Part shown: positions 39,901-48,529 of the stretch, piece by piece
Position numbering within the stretch: the stretch's first letter is position 1
How the letters are laid out: each line of letters begins with the position of its first letter
Assembly: GCA_964020105.1 (NCBI GenBank)
Contig: OZ026535.1
Coordinates: 1,116,001-1,180,000 of the forward strand
Reading direction: 5' to 3'
Length of the DNA stretch: 64,000 bases
From: G964020105 sp964020105
Lineage (GTDB): Bacteria; Pseudomonadota; Alphaproteobacteria; WRAU01; Hepatincolaceae
Made by a program: the position numbers and the translations under genes
Notes under the pieces: generated by a model
Told to the model about the DNA's origin: nothing
What the model saw: the letters and a program-made list of their open reading frames with translations, nothing else
The model's database searches: none

Positions 39901-40527
39901 CTATTGCTGGGTAAGCTTGATAAGTTGCTCTATCCAGTTGTTAAAATTAGGACATTTGGCGCGAATTTTGCTGATACCAATTTCTTGTGCAACTATGTAT
40001 CCGTAGATACTTTTTTTGTATTTTCTAAAGATTCTATGGATACGCTTTGATGGAGCTGTTTCTATGCTGTCATTTACCTCTTCTGGTTGCTTATTTTTTA
40101 GATTTTCTTCGAAGAGAATCTTATATTGATGTATTTTTTGACTATCATCATCCATATATTTACATAATACAGCAAGATCTGAAAATAATATTGCTTCAAA
40201 TTCGTACATCTGCACATATGGGATTATATTATTTTTATTTTTCAATACTCCTTGATTCTTTATTTTATTACATAAAGAAGAATAGTTGTCAGAATTATCT
40301 TTACCTTCGAATCCATAGAAATCATAAAGGGTAGTAATATAATCATATTGGGAAGACATGAGGGAAAGAATGTTTTCTATCCTTGCTAAATTAACATTTC
40401 CACCTAAAATAAGTGGGTTAGCAAGATTAATACCATAGTTTTTTAGATATCTTGCTAAGACATATTTAACAAAATATGCTTCTGTTTGACCTTCAACCGA
40501 TATACCAATGGTATATTCCTTATTCAT
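39901..40527 (-). CDS. DUF4276 (TOPRIM-like) protein of an ATPase-linked pair
   Basis: 208 residues. The N-terminal IGISVEGQTEAYFVKYVLARYL, the middle LILGGNVNLARIENIL, TTLYDFYGFEGK, PYVQMYEFEAILFSDLAVL, ETAPSKRIHRIF and the C-terminal IGISKIRAKCPNFNNWIEQL together are the full DUF4276 signature. Conserved acidic residues (E of VEG, D of LYD, E of YEFEA) are the sort used for metal binding in TOPRIM-like folds. It follows the AAA ATPase gene at 40611 on the same strand (83 bp gap), the usual partner. GAGAG precedes the ATG. Such ATPase plus TOPRIM-like pairs occur in phage-defence islands (compare PARIS and OLD-type nucleases), which is an analogy, not a demonstrated function here. Confidence 0.85.
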   Translation of the reverse strand: MNKEYTIGISVEGQTEAYFVKYVLARYLKNYGINLANPLILGGNVNLARIENILSLMSSQYDYITTLYDFYGFEGKDNSDNYSSLCNKIKNQGVLKNKNNIIPYVQMYEFEAILFSDLAVLCKYMDDDSQKIHQYKILFEENLKNKQPEEVNDSIETAPSKRIHRIFRKYKKSIYGYIVAQEIGISKIRAKCPNFNNWIEQLIKLTQQ

Positions 40528-40610
40528 CTTTCAACTCTCAAATAGATATTTGTATGACCACAAGCCTGAAGATTATTTTCTTTTGTGTTCAGTGGCATGG
40601 TGTTACTATT

Positions 40611-41714
40611 TTATATTGATCCACCACCAAATAGGTTCATAAGCCATAAATCTCCTACTGGATATTTATCTAGCCAGTCCTTAAATTTTTCCTTATCAAC
40701 TTGTTTTATTTCTGTTTGTGCATCATCGTTCATATGTAGAACATAGATTGAATCAACCTCTAACCTATTAAGCAAATAGGGGGACTGAGTTGCTATCATA
40801 ATTTGATTATCTTGCGCGTAAGAATCCACCATATCTCCCAGTATGTTGATAGCGTGGGGATGTAAAGATACTTCTGGTTCTTCCAACAATAGCATTGATG
40901 GTCTCATATGTTGAGGTAAATTAAGTAAAACACAAAGAAAAATAAAACGTAATGTTCCATCAGAAAGAACATTGACCGCTAGAGGTCTTTTAGATGTTTT
41001 CATAGTGAATTTCAAATACAAATTACCTTCTATTTCTACAAAAGCAAAATCAACAAAGCTATTAATTATTCTTTTTAAAATATCTACTATACGAAGATAG
41101 CTGTTAGGATAATTATCCCTTATTGATAATAAAATTCCGGCAAAATTCTTTCCATCATTTTGTAATCTTTTATTTTCCACCTCTGTTGAAAAAGTCATAT
41201 TTTTGAGAAAAAAGAAGGTATTATAAAAACTATAACAAACTATATCCGATAAAAATCTATGTATCATCTTCTCTTCAAGGGAACAGCTATCTTTCATATT
41301 ATTAAGCTCAAGAGCTGTAATATTTGTTTGTGAATAATTTTTTAGTAGTCCCTTGCTGTGATTGATGAATTGTTCATTAATCACCTTAAATCCCTCTTGC
41401 ACGTCATACTGCAAAGCAAACTGATAATGATATAGCTTACTGTCCTTAGTATTTTTAAAATTCATTTCCAGTGAAATATGATTGTCTAAATTCCACTGAT
41501 GGATACAATCGGAAAACTGTATACCCTTATGATCAAAATATTTTTTTAATCCCCCTCTAAATGCACTTGATATGAATTCTATAATTGATAAAAAATTAGA
41601 TTTTCCAACCCCATTAGAGCCTATTAAAACGCTTAATTTTTTAATATCCTTAAGGGAGAATTTTTTAAAATTTTTGTAATTCTTAACACTAAAATTTTCT
41701 AGAATCAACCCCAT
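40611..41714 (-). CDS. AAA family ATPase partner of DUF4276 protein
   Basis: About 367 residues, SMC/OLD-like AAA_15/21 ATPase. Walker A is LIGSNGVGKSNF near the N-terminus. SDGTLRFIFLCVLL is the ABC-like signature segment, LLLLEEPEVSLHP is Walker B with catalytic Glu, and IMIATQSPYLLNRL is the H-loop equivalent region with Gln in place of His. There is no long coiled coil, so it is a compact member. The DUF4276 gene follows on the same strand. I chose the ATG at 41714; a TTG nine bases upstream is possible. It likely senses a phage or DNA signal and controls the TOPRIM-like partner, by analogy. The divergent spacer to the DciA-like gene is about 105 bp. Confidence 0.85.
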   Translation of the reverse strand: MGLILENFSVKNYKNFKKFSLKDIKKLSVLIGSNGVGKSNFLSIIEFISSAFRGGLKKYFDHKGIQFSDCIHQWNLDNHISLEMNFKNTKDSKLYHYQFALQYDVQEGFKVINEQFINHSKGLLKNYSQTNITALELNNMKDSCSLEEKMIHRFLSDIVCYSFYNTFFFLKNMTFSTEVENKRLQNDGKNFAGILLSIRDNYPNSYLRIVDILKRIINSFVDFAFVEIEGNLYLKFTMKTSKRPLAVNVLSDGTLRFIFLCVLLNLPQHMRPSMLLLEEPEVSLHPHAINILGDMVDSYAQDNQIMIATQSPYLLNRLEVDSIYVLHMNDDAQTEIKQVDKEKFKDWLDKYPVGDLWLMNLFGGGSI

Positions 41715-41819
41715 CTGATACAACTCTCCATTTATTAATTAGAAAATTAAATATGGTATTCTTTGATAATAACACTTATAATTGAAAATTACAAACCTTG
41801 AACATAAAGTAAATCAATA

Positions 41820-42119
41820 ATGAAAGATACTAGTATTTTTAACTATATTAAAGGTATTGCTAGTGTTATTGCTGAGAAAAGAGGGGCTGATCTTAAGCTT
41901 ATTGAGGATTGGAAACTAATTTTACCAAAAGAGTACGCGGATCATACAACGCCGATCAAGATTAGTTGGAATAAAGATAATCAAGGTATATTGTATGTTG
42001 GGGTAGAAAATCATATTTTAGAGAAAATATTAATTTATCAAAACGAGCAAATTATCGATAGATTGAATACTTATTTTGGTTATAAATGTATAACTAAGAT
42101 TAAATTTTTACGTCAATAA
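41820..42119 (+). CDS. DciA-like (DUF721) replicative helicase-loading protein
   Basis: 99 residues. The segment DWKLILPKEYADHTTPIKISWNKDNQGILYVGVENHILEKILIYQNEQIIDRLNTYFGY...ITKIKFLRQ follows the DUF721/DciA pattern: W-x-x-x-x-x-x-x-x-A-x-x-T-x-P-x-x-x...L-x-V-x-V...L-x-x-x-x-x-x-I-x-x-x-L-N...I-x-x-I-x-F/I. DciA is the ancestral loader or chaperone of DnaB helicase in most bacteria that lack DnaC or DnaI. The K-homology-like N-terminal domain is present, the basic C-terminal tail is short. It stands alone, with no operon partner. Family call moderately secure. Confidence 0.65.
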   Translation: MKDTSIFNYIKGIASVIAEKRGADLKLIEDWKLILPKEYADHTTPIKISWNKDNQGILYVGVENHILEKILIYQNEQIIDRLNTYFGYKCITKIKFLRQ

Positions 42120-42286
42120 TTGTGTGATTACTTGCTAATTATAAAGAATATAATTCTAAATTAAAATAGTGATCCAATTTTACTTGCCATTTATAAAAAC
42201 AGGATCATTATATTAATATAAGTAAGAAAATTGTTTATGAAAGCAAATTTTAGAAATATAAATTAGTGAATTAACTGCTTAATTTT

Positions 42287-43159
42287 ATGAATATGAACTT
42301 TAATGATTTTTTTGAAAGCGTTGTCAAAACAGACACAAAACAAGTTGAAAATACCACACAGCCAAAGCCTTTTGTAAAATGGGTTGGCGGTAAGCGTTCA
42401 ATTATAAATGAACTTTTACAAAGAATACCAAAGCAAATAACCAACTACTATGAACCTTTTGCAGGAGGTGGAGCTTTGTTTTTTGAAATATATAATGTGG
42501 TCAATCATAGTTATTTATCCGACATGAATGTTGACCTTGTTGTTTCATATAATATAATAAAAAAAGAACCGCAAAAGCTTACAGAGTTATTAAATAAGCA
42601 CACAGAAAATCACAATGAAGAGTATTACTATAAAATAAGAGCAATGCAAGAGTTACAAGACCCTATTGAAAACTCCGCAAGATTTATTTATTTAATGAAA
42701 ACTTGTTTTAATGGACTTTATAGAGTAAACAAAAACAATGAATTTAACACTCCAATTGGAAGTTATAAAAACCCTAATATTTGCGATCGTGAAAATATAT
42801 TTGCAGTTAATCAAGCTTTGCAATACGCAACTATAAAATATCAAGACTTTACAAAGATAACTCCTCAAAAAGGTGATTTTGTATATTTTGATCCTCCTTA
42901 TCACCCTACAAGCGAGGATTCTTTTACAAAATATCTAAGCAATGGATTTAGCAAAAAAGATCAAACAAGATTAAGAGATTTTACACTAGAATTAACAAAG
43001 GCTGGAATTAATGTTATGATTTCAAATTCAGATGCAGAGTTTATAATTGATATTTATAAAAAGAATTTTAATATAAATAAAGTATCTGCTCCAAGAGTTG
43101 TAAATTGCAAAGCCACCAAAAGACAATCTGTGTATGAAACATTGATAATGAATTTTTAA
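42287..43159 (+). CDS. dam: Dam-type DNA adenine methyltransferase (GATC-type, class alpha)
   Basis: 290 residues. FVKWVGGKRSII (29-40) and YYEPFAGGGALFF (54-66) are the AdoMet-binding motifs, and DFVYFDPPYHPTSEDSFTKY with DPPY at 202-205 is the catalytic motif. C-terminal VMISNSDAEFIIDIY is also typical. The order (FxGxG before DPPY) is that of the alpha class, which includes Dam and M.DpnII and usually modifies GATC adenine; specificity is by family analogy only. The gene is 4 bp before a small nuclease-like gene, so the two resemble a type II restriction-modification pair. The first 26 residues (NFNDFFESVVKTD...) are an extra tail with no clear function. Confidence 0.88.
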   Translation: MNMNFNDFFESVVKTDTKQVENTTQPKPFVKWVGGKRSIINELLQRIPKQITNYYEPFAGGGALFFEIYNVVNHSYLSDMNVDLVVSYNIIKKEPQKLTELLNKHTENHNEEYYYKIRAMQELQDPIENSARFIYLMKTCFNGLYRVNKNNEFNTPIGSYKNPNICDRENIFAVNQALQYATIKYQDFTKITPQKGDFVYFDPPYHPTSEDSFTKYLSNGFSKKDQTRLRDFTLELTKAGINVMISNSDAEFIIDIYKKNFNINKVSAPRVVNCKATKRQSVYETLIMNF

Positions 43160-43163
43160 TTAC

Positions 43164-43649
43164 ATGAGTGTAAAAAAACTAACAGGCAATAAAAATGGTG
43201 GTGAATTAGAAGTCCTTGTAAAAACAATTTTAGAAGGCAAAGAGTATCAATTTATTGAAAAAAATAAATTTTTGCTTGCTACCAATGGACTTGAGCAAAA
43301 ATTGTATACTCAGCAATTAAATGTATGTGAAAGTATTTTTTCATTAGGAGACTATACTCATAAAATAAATACTGATTTTACTATATACAATCCTTCTACA
43401 AAAGAAAAATACATAATAATAGAATGTGAATCGCAGACATTTGAAGGAAGCACAGATGAAAAAGTGGTTTATCTTAATGAAAACATAAAACAAAAGTATC
43501 CATATAAGACAATTGTTATTTTAGATGCTCCAAAGTTTAAAAAAGGAGCCACATTATGGTTAAAAGAGCAAGAAAAATACAATCCCCAACTATTAAGTGT
43601 ATTTTTAGATTTCTCAGAATTCAGAGCTTGGGCTATTAAAAAACTTTAG
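43164..43649 (+). CDS. PD-(D/E)XK-like nuclease, putative restriction endonuclease with altered catalytic motif
   Basis: 161 residues. Core: TDFTIYN (Asp71) then YIIIECESQ (Glu87-Cys-Glu89) and GSTDEKVVYLNENIKQKYPYKTIVILDAP, then GATLWLKEQ. Members of this PD-(D/E)XK group carry E-C-K at the position where this one reads E-C-E, so the catalytic Lys appears replaced by Glu. The rest of the fold, including the G-S-T-D-E-K loop, is well kept. It begins 4 bp after the methyltransferase stop. Together the genes form a compact methylase-nuclease unit, a candidate restriction-modification system. If the Lys is lost the nuclease may be inactive and the methyltransferase solitary; the adjacent Lys100 could alternatively serve. 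Confidence 0.65.
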   Translation: MSVKKLTGNKNGGELEVLVKTILEGKEYQFIEKNKFLLATNGLEQKLYTQQLNVCESIFSLGDYTHKINTDFTIYNPSTKEKYIIIECESQTFEGSTDEKVVYLNENIKQKYPYKTIVILDAPKFKKGATLWLKEQEKYNPQLLSVFLDFSEFRAWAIKKL

Positions 43650-43753
43650 TTAGGGTAAAATTCTTTATAATGACCATTACTTTAATAAACTTGATCTTTA
43701 AGAATATTTTTACTAAGATTCAATGTAGATGTGTAAGAGGTGGAGACTTTAAA

Positions 43754-44371
43754 GTGCGAAAAATAATATATATTTTAGTGATATTGGTTTTAAGCAAGGG
43801 ACTAGTTAATGGGGCAGGACTAAATGATTATAAATACATTGGTGCTAAAGAAGCACCTGTTGTTATATATGAATTTGTATCGTTAGCTTGCGTACACTGT
43901 GCTACACTTTCAGAAGAAGTAATGGCTCTAGTGAAAAAAGATTATATTGATAAAGGATTAGTAAAATTAGTATTTGTCGATGTTCCTTTTGGTGGGCAAA
44001 CTAATTTACTTGCACACACACTATTATATAAAACAAAAACCGATTCTGAATTTTTCAAGTTAGCGTCTTTATATTTAGCAAATCAGTCAAAATGGATGAG
44101 CAATGGTTCAACTAAGGAGGTTGAGGTATTTGCTAGGCTTGCTGGTATCAAAGAGGCGGAAATAACTGAAGCTAAGAGTAATAAAAAATTTCAAGATAAT
44201 CTTATTGAACAAGCTAAATCATATCTTGGTAGCTTGGAGATAGACGGCACACCAACAGTATTTATTGTAAAAAGTAATGAAAATGTAACAAAGAGTAGCC
44301 CTAGATTTTCTGGAGTTCCGAAGTATAGTGCAATAAAAAGAGAAATTGAAACTGCTTTAGGTAATAAATAA
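43754..44371 (+). CDS. DsbA-like thiol:disulfide oxidoreductase
   Basis: About 205 residues from the GTG at 43754, chosen because GGTGGAG precedes it with 8-base spacing and it starts directly at the signal peptide VRKIIYILVILVLSKGLVNG; an upstream ATG at 43670 would bury the leader. The active site is CVHC (Cys46, Cys49), then the helical insert, and GTPTVFI supplies the cis-Pro of the thioredoxin fold. In the reduced Alphaproteobacteria a DsbA of this type oxidises secreted or envelope proteins. Its stop is 2 bp before the atpI start. Co-transcription with the F0 genes is likely, though functionally unrelated. Confidence 0.88.
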   Translation: MRKIIYILVILVLSKGLVNGAGLNDYKYIGAKEAPVVIYEFVSLACVHCATLSEEVMALVKKDYIDKGLVKLVFVDVPFGGQTNLLAHTLLYKTKTDSEFFKLASLYLANQSKWMSNGSTKEVEVFARLAGIKEAEITEAKSNKKFQDNLIEQAKSYLGSLEIDGTPTVFIVKSNENVTKSSPRFSGVPKYSAIKREIETALGNK

Positions 44372-44373
44372 TA

Positions 44374-44646
44374 ATGTATCAGGATAAGCTTAAAGAGCTG
44401 GAAAAAGATATAGAATCTTTAAAAAACAATGACACTAAAAGACTTCCTGTTTCTAAAGGTGGAAAGGAGTTGAAAATGGCTGCAAATTGTTTCTTAGAAT
44501 TAATAAGTGGAATCATTGCTGGTGGTTTTATAGGTTATATCTTAGATAAATTATTTACTACACATATGGTATTTTTTGCAGTTTTTATGATATTAGGGGT
44601 TTTTGCTGGAATATTGAACTTAAATAGATGTTTGAAAGGATATTGA
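44374..44646 (+). CDS. atpI: ATP synthase protein I (AtpI/AtpZ-like)
   Basis: 90 residues: a charged helical N-terminus (LKELEKDIESLKNNDTKRL) then two membrane helices with GIIAGGFIGYILDKLF and MILGVFAGILNL, the Gly-rich pairing typical of AtpI-type proteins, which assist assembly of the c-ring. It immediately precedes atpB (1-base gap), as in other Alphaproteobacteria. Confidence 0.8.
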   Translation: MYQDKLKELEKDIESLKNNDTKRLPVSKGGKELKMAANCFLELISGIIAGGFIGYILDKLFTTHMVFFAVFMILGVFAGILNLNRCLKGY

Positions 44647-44647
44647 G

Positions 44648-45379
44648 ATGGCAACATCACCTATAGAGCAGTTCAAGGTAACCACGCTGGGTAATGAAAT
44701 AGTATTAAATGGATTAGATATATCTTTTAGTAACGCGGCGTTGTTCATGTGCTTGAGTGTATTGGTAATAGTATTATTTCTTTATTTTGCCCTTAGGCGT
44801 GTTGATACTATTCCGGGGAAATTACAGATGTGTTCAGAAATCAGCTATGATTTTGTGGGCAATATAGTAAAAGATAATTTATCCGGTAGCAAGGGTCAGT
44901 TATTTATACCTTTAATATATTCAATTTTTATGTTTTTATTAGTTGGTAACTTGTTAGGATTGATACCTTATTCATTTGCATTCACGTCACAAATTATAAT
45001 CACATTAAGTTTGTCATTAGTTGTGTTTTGCACAACAATTGTTTATGGTGTTTATCTGCATGGATTTAAGGTTTTAAAGATATTTGTACCCTCTGGGATA
45101 CCGTTGTGGTTAGGGCCGTTTATGTTTGTGCTAGAGTTCATATCATTTATAGCGAAGGCAATCAGTGTGGCGGTTCGTTTATTTGCTAATATTATGGCTG
45201 GTCATATTTTGGTAGAAATAATAACTGGATTTGTTGTGGTGATGGGAGTATTTGGTATTTTACCATTATCATTCAGTGTTATGTTGTATGGTTTTGAAGT
45301 AGCAATATGTTTTATTCAAGCATATATATTTGCTGTATTATCTTGTCTTTTTATAGATCAGGTAATTAATGTACATTAG
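44648..45379 (+). CDS. atpB: F0 ATP synthase subunit a
   Basis: 243 residues, five to six membrane helices. AVRLFANIMAGHILVEI holds the conserved Arg that faces the c-ring Glu in proton transfer. NLLGLIPYSFAFTSQI and the C-terminal GFEVAICFIQAYIFAVLSCLFI segment are also family hallmarks. It is the first main subunit gene of the separate F0 operon, typical of Alphaproteobacteria in which F1 genes lie elsewhere. The stop is 20 bp before atpE. Confidence 0.95.
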   Translation: MATSPIEQFKVTTLGNEIVLNGLDISFSNAALFMCLSVLVIVLFLYFALRRVDTIPGKLQMCSEISYDFVGNIVKDNLSGSKGQLFIPLIYSIFMFLLVGNLLGLIPYSFAFTSQIIITLSLSLVVFCTTIVYGVYLHGFKVLKIFVPSGIPLWLGPFMFVLEFISFIAKAISVAVRLFANIMAGHILVEIITGFVVVMGVFGILPLSFSVMLYGFEVAICFIQAYIFAVLSCLFIDQVINVH

Positions 45380-45399
45380 TAATAATTAGGAGGTTGGTT

Positions 45400-45645
45400 A
45401 TGGATTTTGAAAGCACGCAACTTATTGCAACTAGTATAAAATACGTTGCAGTAGCATTATGTATGTTGCCTTTATTTGCAGTTGCACTAGGTATAGGGAA
45501 TATATTTTCTACTCTGATTACTGAGAGTTCTAGGAATCCTGGAGCAAAGAATAGTTTATTCACTTATGCTTTAATAGGTTTTGCACTTGTTGAGGCTGCT
45601 GGTTTGTATGCTTTAGTTGTGGCATTTATTATATTATTTTCATAA
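45400..45645 (+). CDS. atpE: F0 ATP synthase subunit c
   Basis: 81 residues, two membrane helices. The ion-binding Glu is Glu65 in FALVEAAGLYALVVAF, the polar loop SSRNPG contains R45-N-P. The Glu site lacks the E-S/T pattern of sodium-type rings, so proton coupling is likely. AGGAGG (45388-45393) gives 6-base spacing to the ATG at 45400; a TTG at 45394 is in frame but overlaps the ribosome site and is not the start. Confidence 0.95.
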   Translation: MDFESTQLIATSIKYVAVALCMLPLFAVALGIGNIFSTLITESSRNPGAKNSLFTYALIGFALVEAAGLYALVVAFIILFS

Positions 45646-45665
45646 TTACAGGATTAGTAGTAGTA

Positions 45666-46184
45666 ATGAGGGAAATAAGTTTCTTTGGATATTTATTAAT
45701 ATTCATTTTAATGGGATTATTAGTAAGCTTGGAGGCGTCTGGGCTACCACAACTGGATGCTTCCAAATACTCTCAGCAAATTTTTTGGTTTATTGTGGCG
45801 TTTGGTAGTTTGTATTTATTTGTTAATTATTTTGTTATACCTAGATTGAAAAAAATTAAGACAACTAGGAATAATATTGTGTTATCTAATATTGAACATT
45901 CAATAAAGATCAAAAAAAATATTGAGCTAATTAACTTAGATATTGAAGAGAGCAAGAGAAAGGCCAAGGAAAATGAGAGTATTTCTAGGGCTGATTTGCT
46001 AAAAAAAATAGCTGAGTTAACTAAAAGTAAGGCTGATGAGTTAGAAATTCATAAGACAGAAAAAATACTAGAGTTAAAGACTAAGCAAGATGCTTTAGTG
46101 GAGCATGTAGATAGGAATAGAGATCAGTATGTTAATGATCTTTACAGTTTAATAATTGAAAAACTTAACTTGACAAAGAGATGA
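45666..46184 (+). CDS. atpF': F0 ATP synthase subunit b' (second b-type subunit)
   Basis: 172 residues: an N-terminal membrane anchor (FWFIVAFGSLYLFVNYFVIPRL) and a long charged coiled coil (KIKKNIELINLDIEESKRKAKEN). The acidic/PQLDASKYSQQIFW start is typical of b' in photosynthetic and alphaproteobacterial F0. Its start codon ATG is 20 bp after atpE. It overlaps the b gene by 4 bp (ATGA), so the two are translationally coupled; they form the peripheral stalk heterodimer. Confidence 0.88.
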   Translation: MREISFFGYLLIFILMGLLVSLEASGLPQLDASKYSQQIFWFIVAFGSLYLFVNYFVIPRLKKIKTTRNNIVLSNIEHSIKIKKNIELINLDIEESKRKAKENESISRADLLKKIAELTKSKADELEIHKTEKILELKTKQDALVEHVDRNRDQYVNDLYSLIIEKLNLTKR

Positions 46185-46675
46185 TAGCAATTTTAAGTAA
46201 TATACACTTTTGGCTTATAATAGCATTTAGCACTATGGTTATTATATTGTTTAAAACTACACATAAGATATTAAATAATTTATTGATTGAAAAAATAGAT
46301 GCTGTAAAGCTTGAGATAGATAAGAGCTCAGAGGTTTTAAATAATGCAACGGATCTACTTGCTGAGGCAACTAATAGTTTTGCCCAACTATCTAAAAAAC
46401 AAGAAGAATATGCGATAAAGCTAAAGAATATAGATGATAATTATTATGAAAGAAATATATCTCACTTAAATAATCAGATAAAGAACTCTAAGGCAACTTT
46501 TGCTGACTATATAAGCACTCAGGAGAAGATATCTGAAATACAGATAAAAAGATATATTGTGGATTCTAGTATTGAAAAAGTGGTAGAATTTATAAACACG
46601 GAAGTTAGTGAAGATAAGCAAGTAGCACTGATTGATAAATCGATAGATGCGCTACCTAATTTTTTGAAGAAATGA
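46181..46675 (+). CDS. atpF: F0 ATP synthase subunit b
   Basis: 164 residues: a membrane anchor (FWLIIAFSTMVIILFKTTHKIL) and a coiled coil (AVKLEIDKSSEVLNNATDLLAEATNSFAQL) that forms the stalk with b'. Ends with KSIDALPNFLKK. It overlaps b' by 4 bp and precedes aroC by 7 bp, so aroC is probably co-transcribed with the F0 genes. Confidence 0.88.
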   Translation: MIAILSNIHFWLIIAFSTMVIILFKTTHKILNNLLIEKIDAVKLEIDKSSEVLNNATDLLAEATNSFAQLSKKQEEYAIKLKNIDDNYYERNISHLNNQIKNSKATFADYISTQEKISEIQIKRYIVDSSIEKVVEFINTEVSEDKQVALIDKSIDALPNFLKK

Positions 46676-46682
46676 ATATATT

Positions 46683-47735
46683 ATGGTTGGTAATTCTTTT
46701 GGTAATAATTTTAAAATCACCACATTTGGTGAAAGCCATGGAAGAGCGATTGGAGTTATTGTTGATGGTTGTCCTGCTGGTATTGAGATATGTGAGAAAT
46801 ATATAGATAGTATATTATCGGCTAGACGTCCGGCTCAGAGTAGTTTTACCACTCAAAGAAAAGAGGATGATAGGGTTGAGATATTATCTGGCATATATAA
46901 TGGTATGACACTTGGGACTCCTATAACTTTGGTAGTATACAATGTGGATGCTAAATCGAAAGATTATGATAGTTTAAAAGATATTTTCCGTCCTTCCCAC
47001 GCAGATTATACTTGGCATAAAAAATATTCCCATAGGGATCATAGAGGTGGAGGCAGATCAAGCGCAAGAGAGAGTGTTGCTAGGGTTGCTGCTGCGGCTA
47101 TTGCTTATAAGATTATAGAAAAGTACGATATAAAAATATACGGATTTATGTCCTCTGTATATGGTCATAGTATTGATTATAATAAAATAGATTATGCTAA
47201 TATTGATAATAATCCATTTTATAGTGCTGATCTTTCTGTGATAGCTACTTGGGAAGAGATACTGAAGAAGGCAATAGAAGAAGGAGATTCGGTAGGAGCA
47301 ACTATAGATATTCATATTAAAAATTGTCCAATTGGTCTTGGAGATCCAGTATTTGAGAAAATACAGGCTAATTTAGCCAAAGGGATTTTTTCTATTCCTG
47401 CTGTGCGCGGCTTAGAGTTCGGCAGTGGATTTGCTTTATCTACTATGAAGGGGTCGCAGGCTAATGATAAGATGCGAGCTATTGCTGGAAAACCTATATT
47501 TTTAAGTAATAATAATGGCGGTATATTAGGTGGAATAACTAATGGTGAAGATATAACAATGAAGATAGCTATAAAACCAACAAGCTCAATTGCTATCAGT
47601 CAAGAGACTATAACGTCAATGATGGAAAATACAAATATCAGTATAGGGGGTCGTCATGATCCTTGTATAGGGATAAGGGCTGTCGCTGTATGTAAAGCTA
47701 TGTGTGCAATCACTATTGCTGATTATTTACTGTAG
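46683..47735 (+). CDS. aroC: Chorismate synthase
   Basis: 350 residues, full length. TTFGESHGRAIGVIVDGCPAG at the N-terminus, RPSHADYTWHKKYSHRDHRGGGRSSARES (FMN-binding, with His and Arg residues) and the late ISIGGRHDPCIGIRA segment are the three classic signatures. It converts 5-enolpyruvylshikimate 3-phosphate to chorismate using reduced FMN. Many obligate intracellular Rickettsiales lack the shikimate pathway, so a complete aroC suggests an organism with more biosynthetic capacity. It is 7 bp after atpF. Confidence 0.95.
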   Translation: MVGNSFGNNFKITTFGESHGRAIGVIVDGCPAGIEICEKYIDSILSARRPAQSSFTTQRKEDDRVEILSGIYNGMTLGTPITLVVYNVDAKSKDYDSLKDIFRPSHADYTWHKKYSHRDHRGGGRSSARESVARVAAAAIAYKIIEKYDIKIYGFMSSVYGHSIDYNKIDYANIDNNPFYSADLSVIATWEEILKKAIEEGDSVGATIDIHIKNCPIGLGDPVFEKIQANLAKGIFSIPAVRGLEFGSGFALSTMKGSQANDKMRAIAGKPIFLSNNNGGILGGITNGEDITMKIAIKPTSSIAISQETITSMMENTNISIGGRHDPCIGIRAVAVCKAMCAITIADYLL

Positions 47736-47845
47736 TTAGGAAATTATGTGATAATATCAGACTATTATATTTATCAAATTTATGTTTTTAAGCTACAAAA
47801 GAAAGCTGATTTAGTATTTATCACGAAAGAAAATAGGGATTTATT

Positions 47846-48427
47846 ATGTTGAAATATGTGATTATTTTTGTATTGGTATTAATTTCAATGATTACAGCAA
47901 CTATGTTCTCATTAAATGCTGAAGAATTTAAAAATAAGAAAACATTTAATTTAGGGAAGGATAAGATAATGAATAAGTTTGATGCAAAAACGTTTAAAAA
48001 ACCTAGTAATTCAGAACTAAAAGCAAAACTAACACCATTGCAATATAAAGTTACACAGGAAGAAGCCACTGAACCAAGCTTTAATAATATTTATGATTCC
48101 AACTATGAAGCTGGAATTTATGTGGATATTGTTTCATTTGAACCATTATTTAGCTCTAAAGATAAATATAATTCTGGCACTGGATGGCCTAGTTTTACTA
48201 AACCTATTCATGAAGGAGCAGTAATCATCACAGCAACCACTAGTTTTTGGGGGAATAGAGATGAGGTAAAAAGCTTTCACGCTAAATCTCATTTGGGGCA
48301 TGTTTTTAATGATGGACCACAACCACTTGGATTAAGATATTGTATGAATTCAGCTAGTTTAAAATTTATTCCTGTTGCAAATTTAGTTGAAGAAGGTTAT
48401 GGAGAATATCTTAAATTATTTCAGTAA
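47846..48427 (+). CDS. msrB: Exported peptide-methionine (R)-S-oxide reductase without zinc cysteines
   Basis: 193 residues. A hydrophobic N-terminus (LKYVIIFVLVLISMITATMFSLNA) indicates a signal peptide or anchor, then the MsrB domain: SGTGWPSFTKP, SHLGHVFNDGP and GLRYCMNSASLKF with catalytic Cys166. Where zinc-type MsrBs have V-x-C-G-E-P-L-F this one has VDIVSFEPLF (Ser97-Phe98), and no second C-x-x-C pair is visible, so it is the zinc-free form. A resolving Cys is not obvious, so thioredoxin- or DsbD-like reduction is uncertain. It repairs R-methionine sulfoxide, here outside the cytoplasm. The AGGG before the ATG is the ribosome site. Confidence 0.88.
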   Translation: MLKYVIIFVLVLISMITATMFSLNAEEFKNKKTFNLGKDKIMNKFDAKTFKKPSNSELKAKLTPLQYKVTQEEATEPSFNNIYDSNYEAGIYVDIVSFEPLFSSKDKYNSGTGWPSFTKPIHEGAVIITATTSFWGNRDEVKSFHAKSHLGHVFNDGPQPLGLRYCMNSASLKFIPVANLVEEGYGEYLKLFQ

Positions 48428-48529
48428 TACTTAATTTAATCCTCTAAACCCTTTGTTTTATCTAACTTCCCACTAGAAAAAACATTATCGCAAATCTATT
48501 TACGCACATTAGCCGTCCCTTATGCCATG

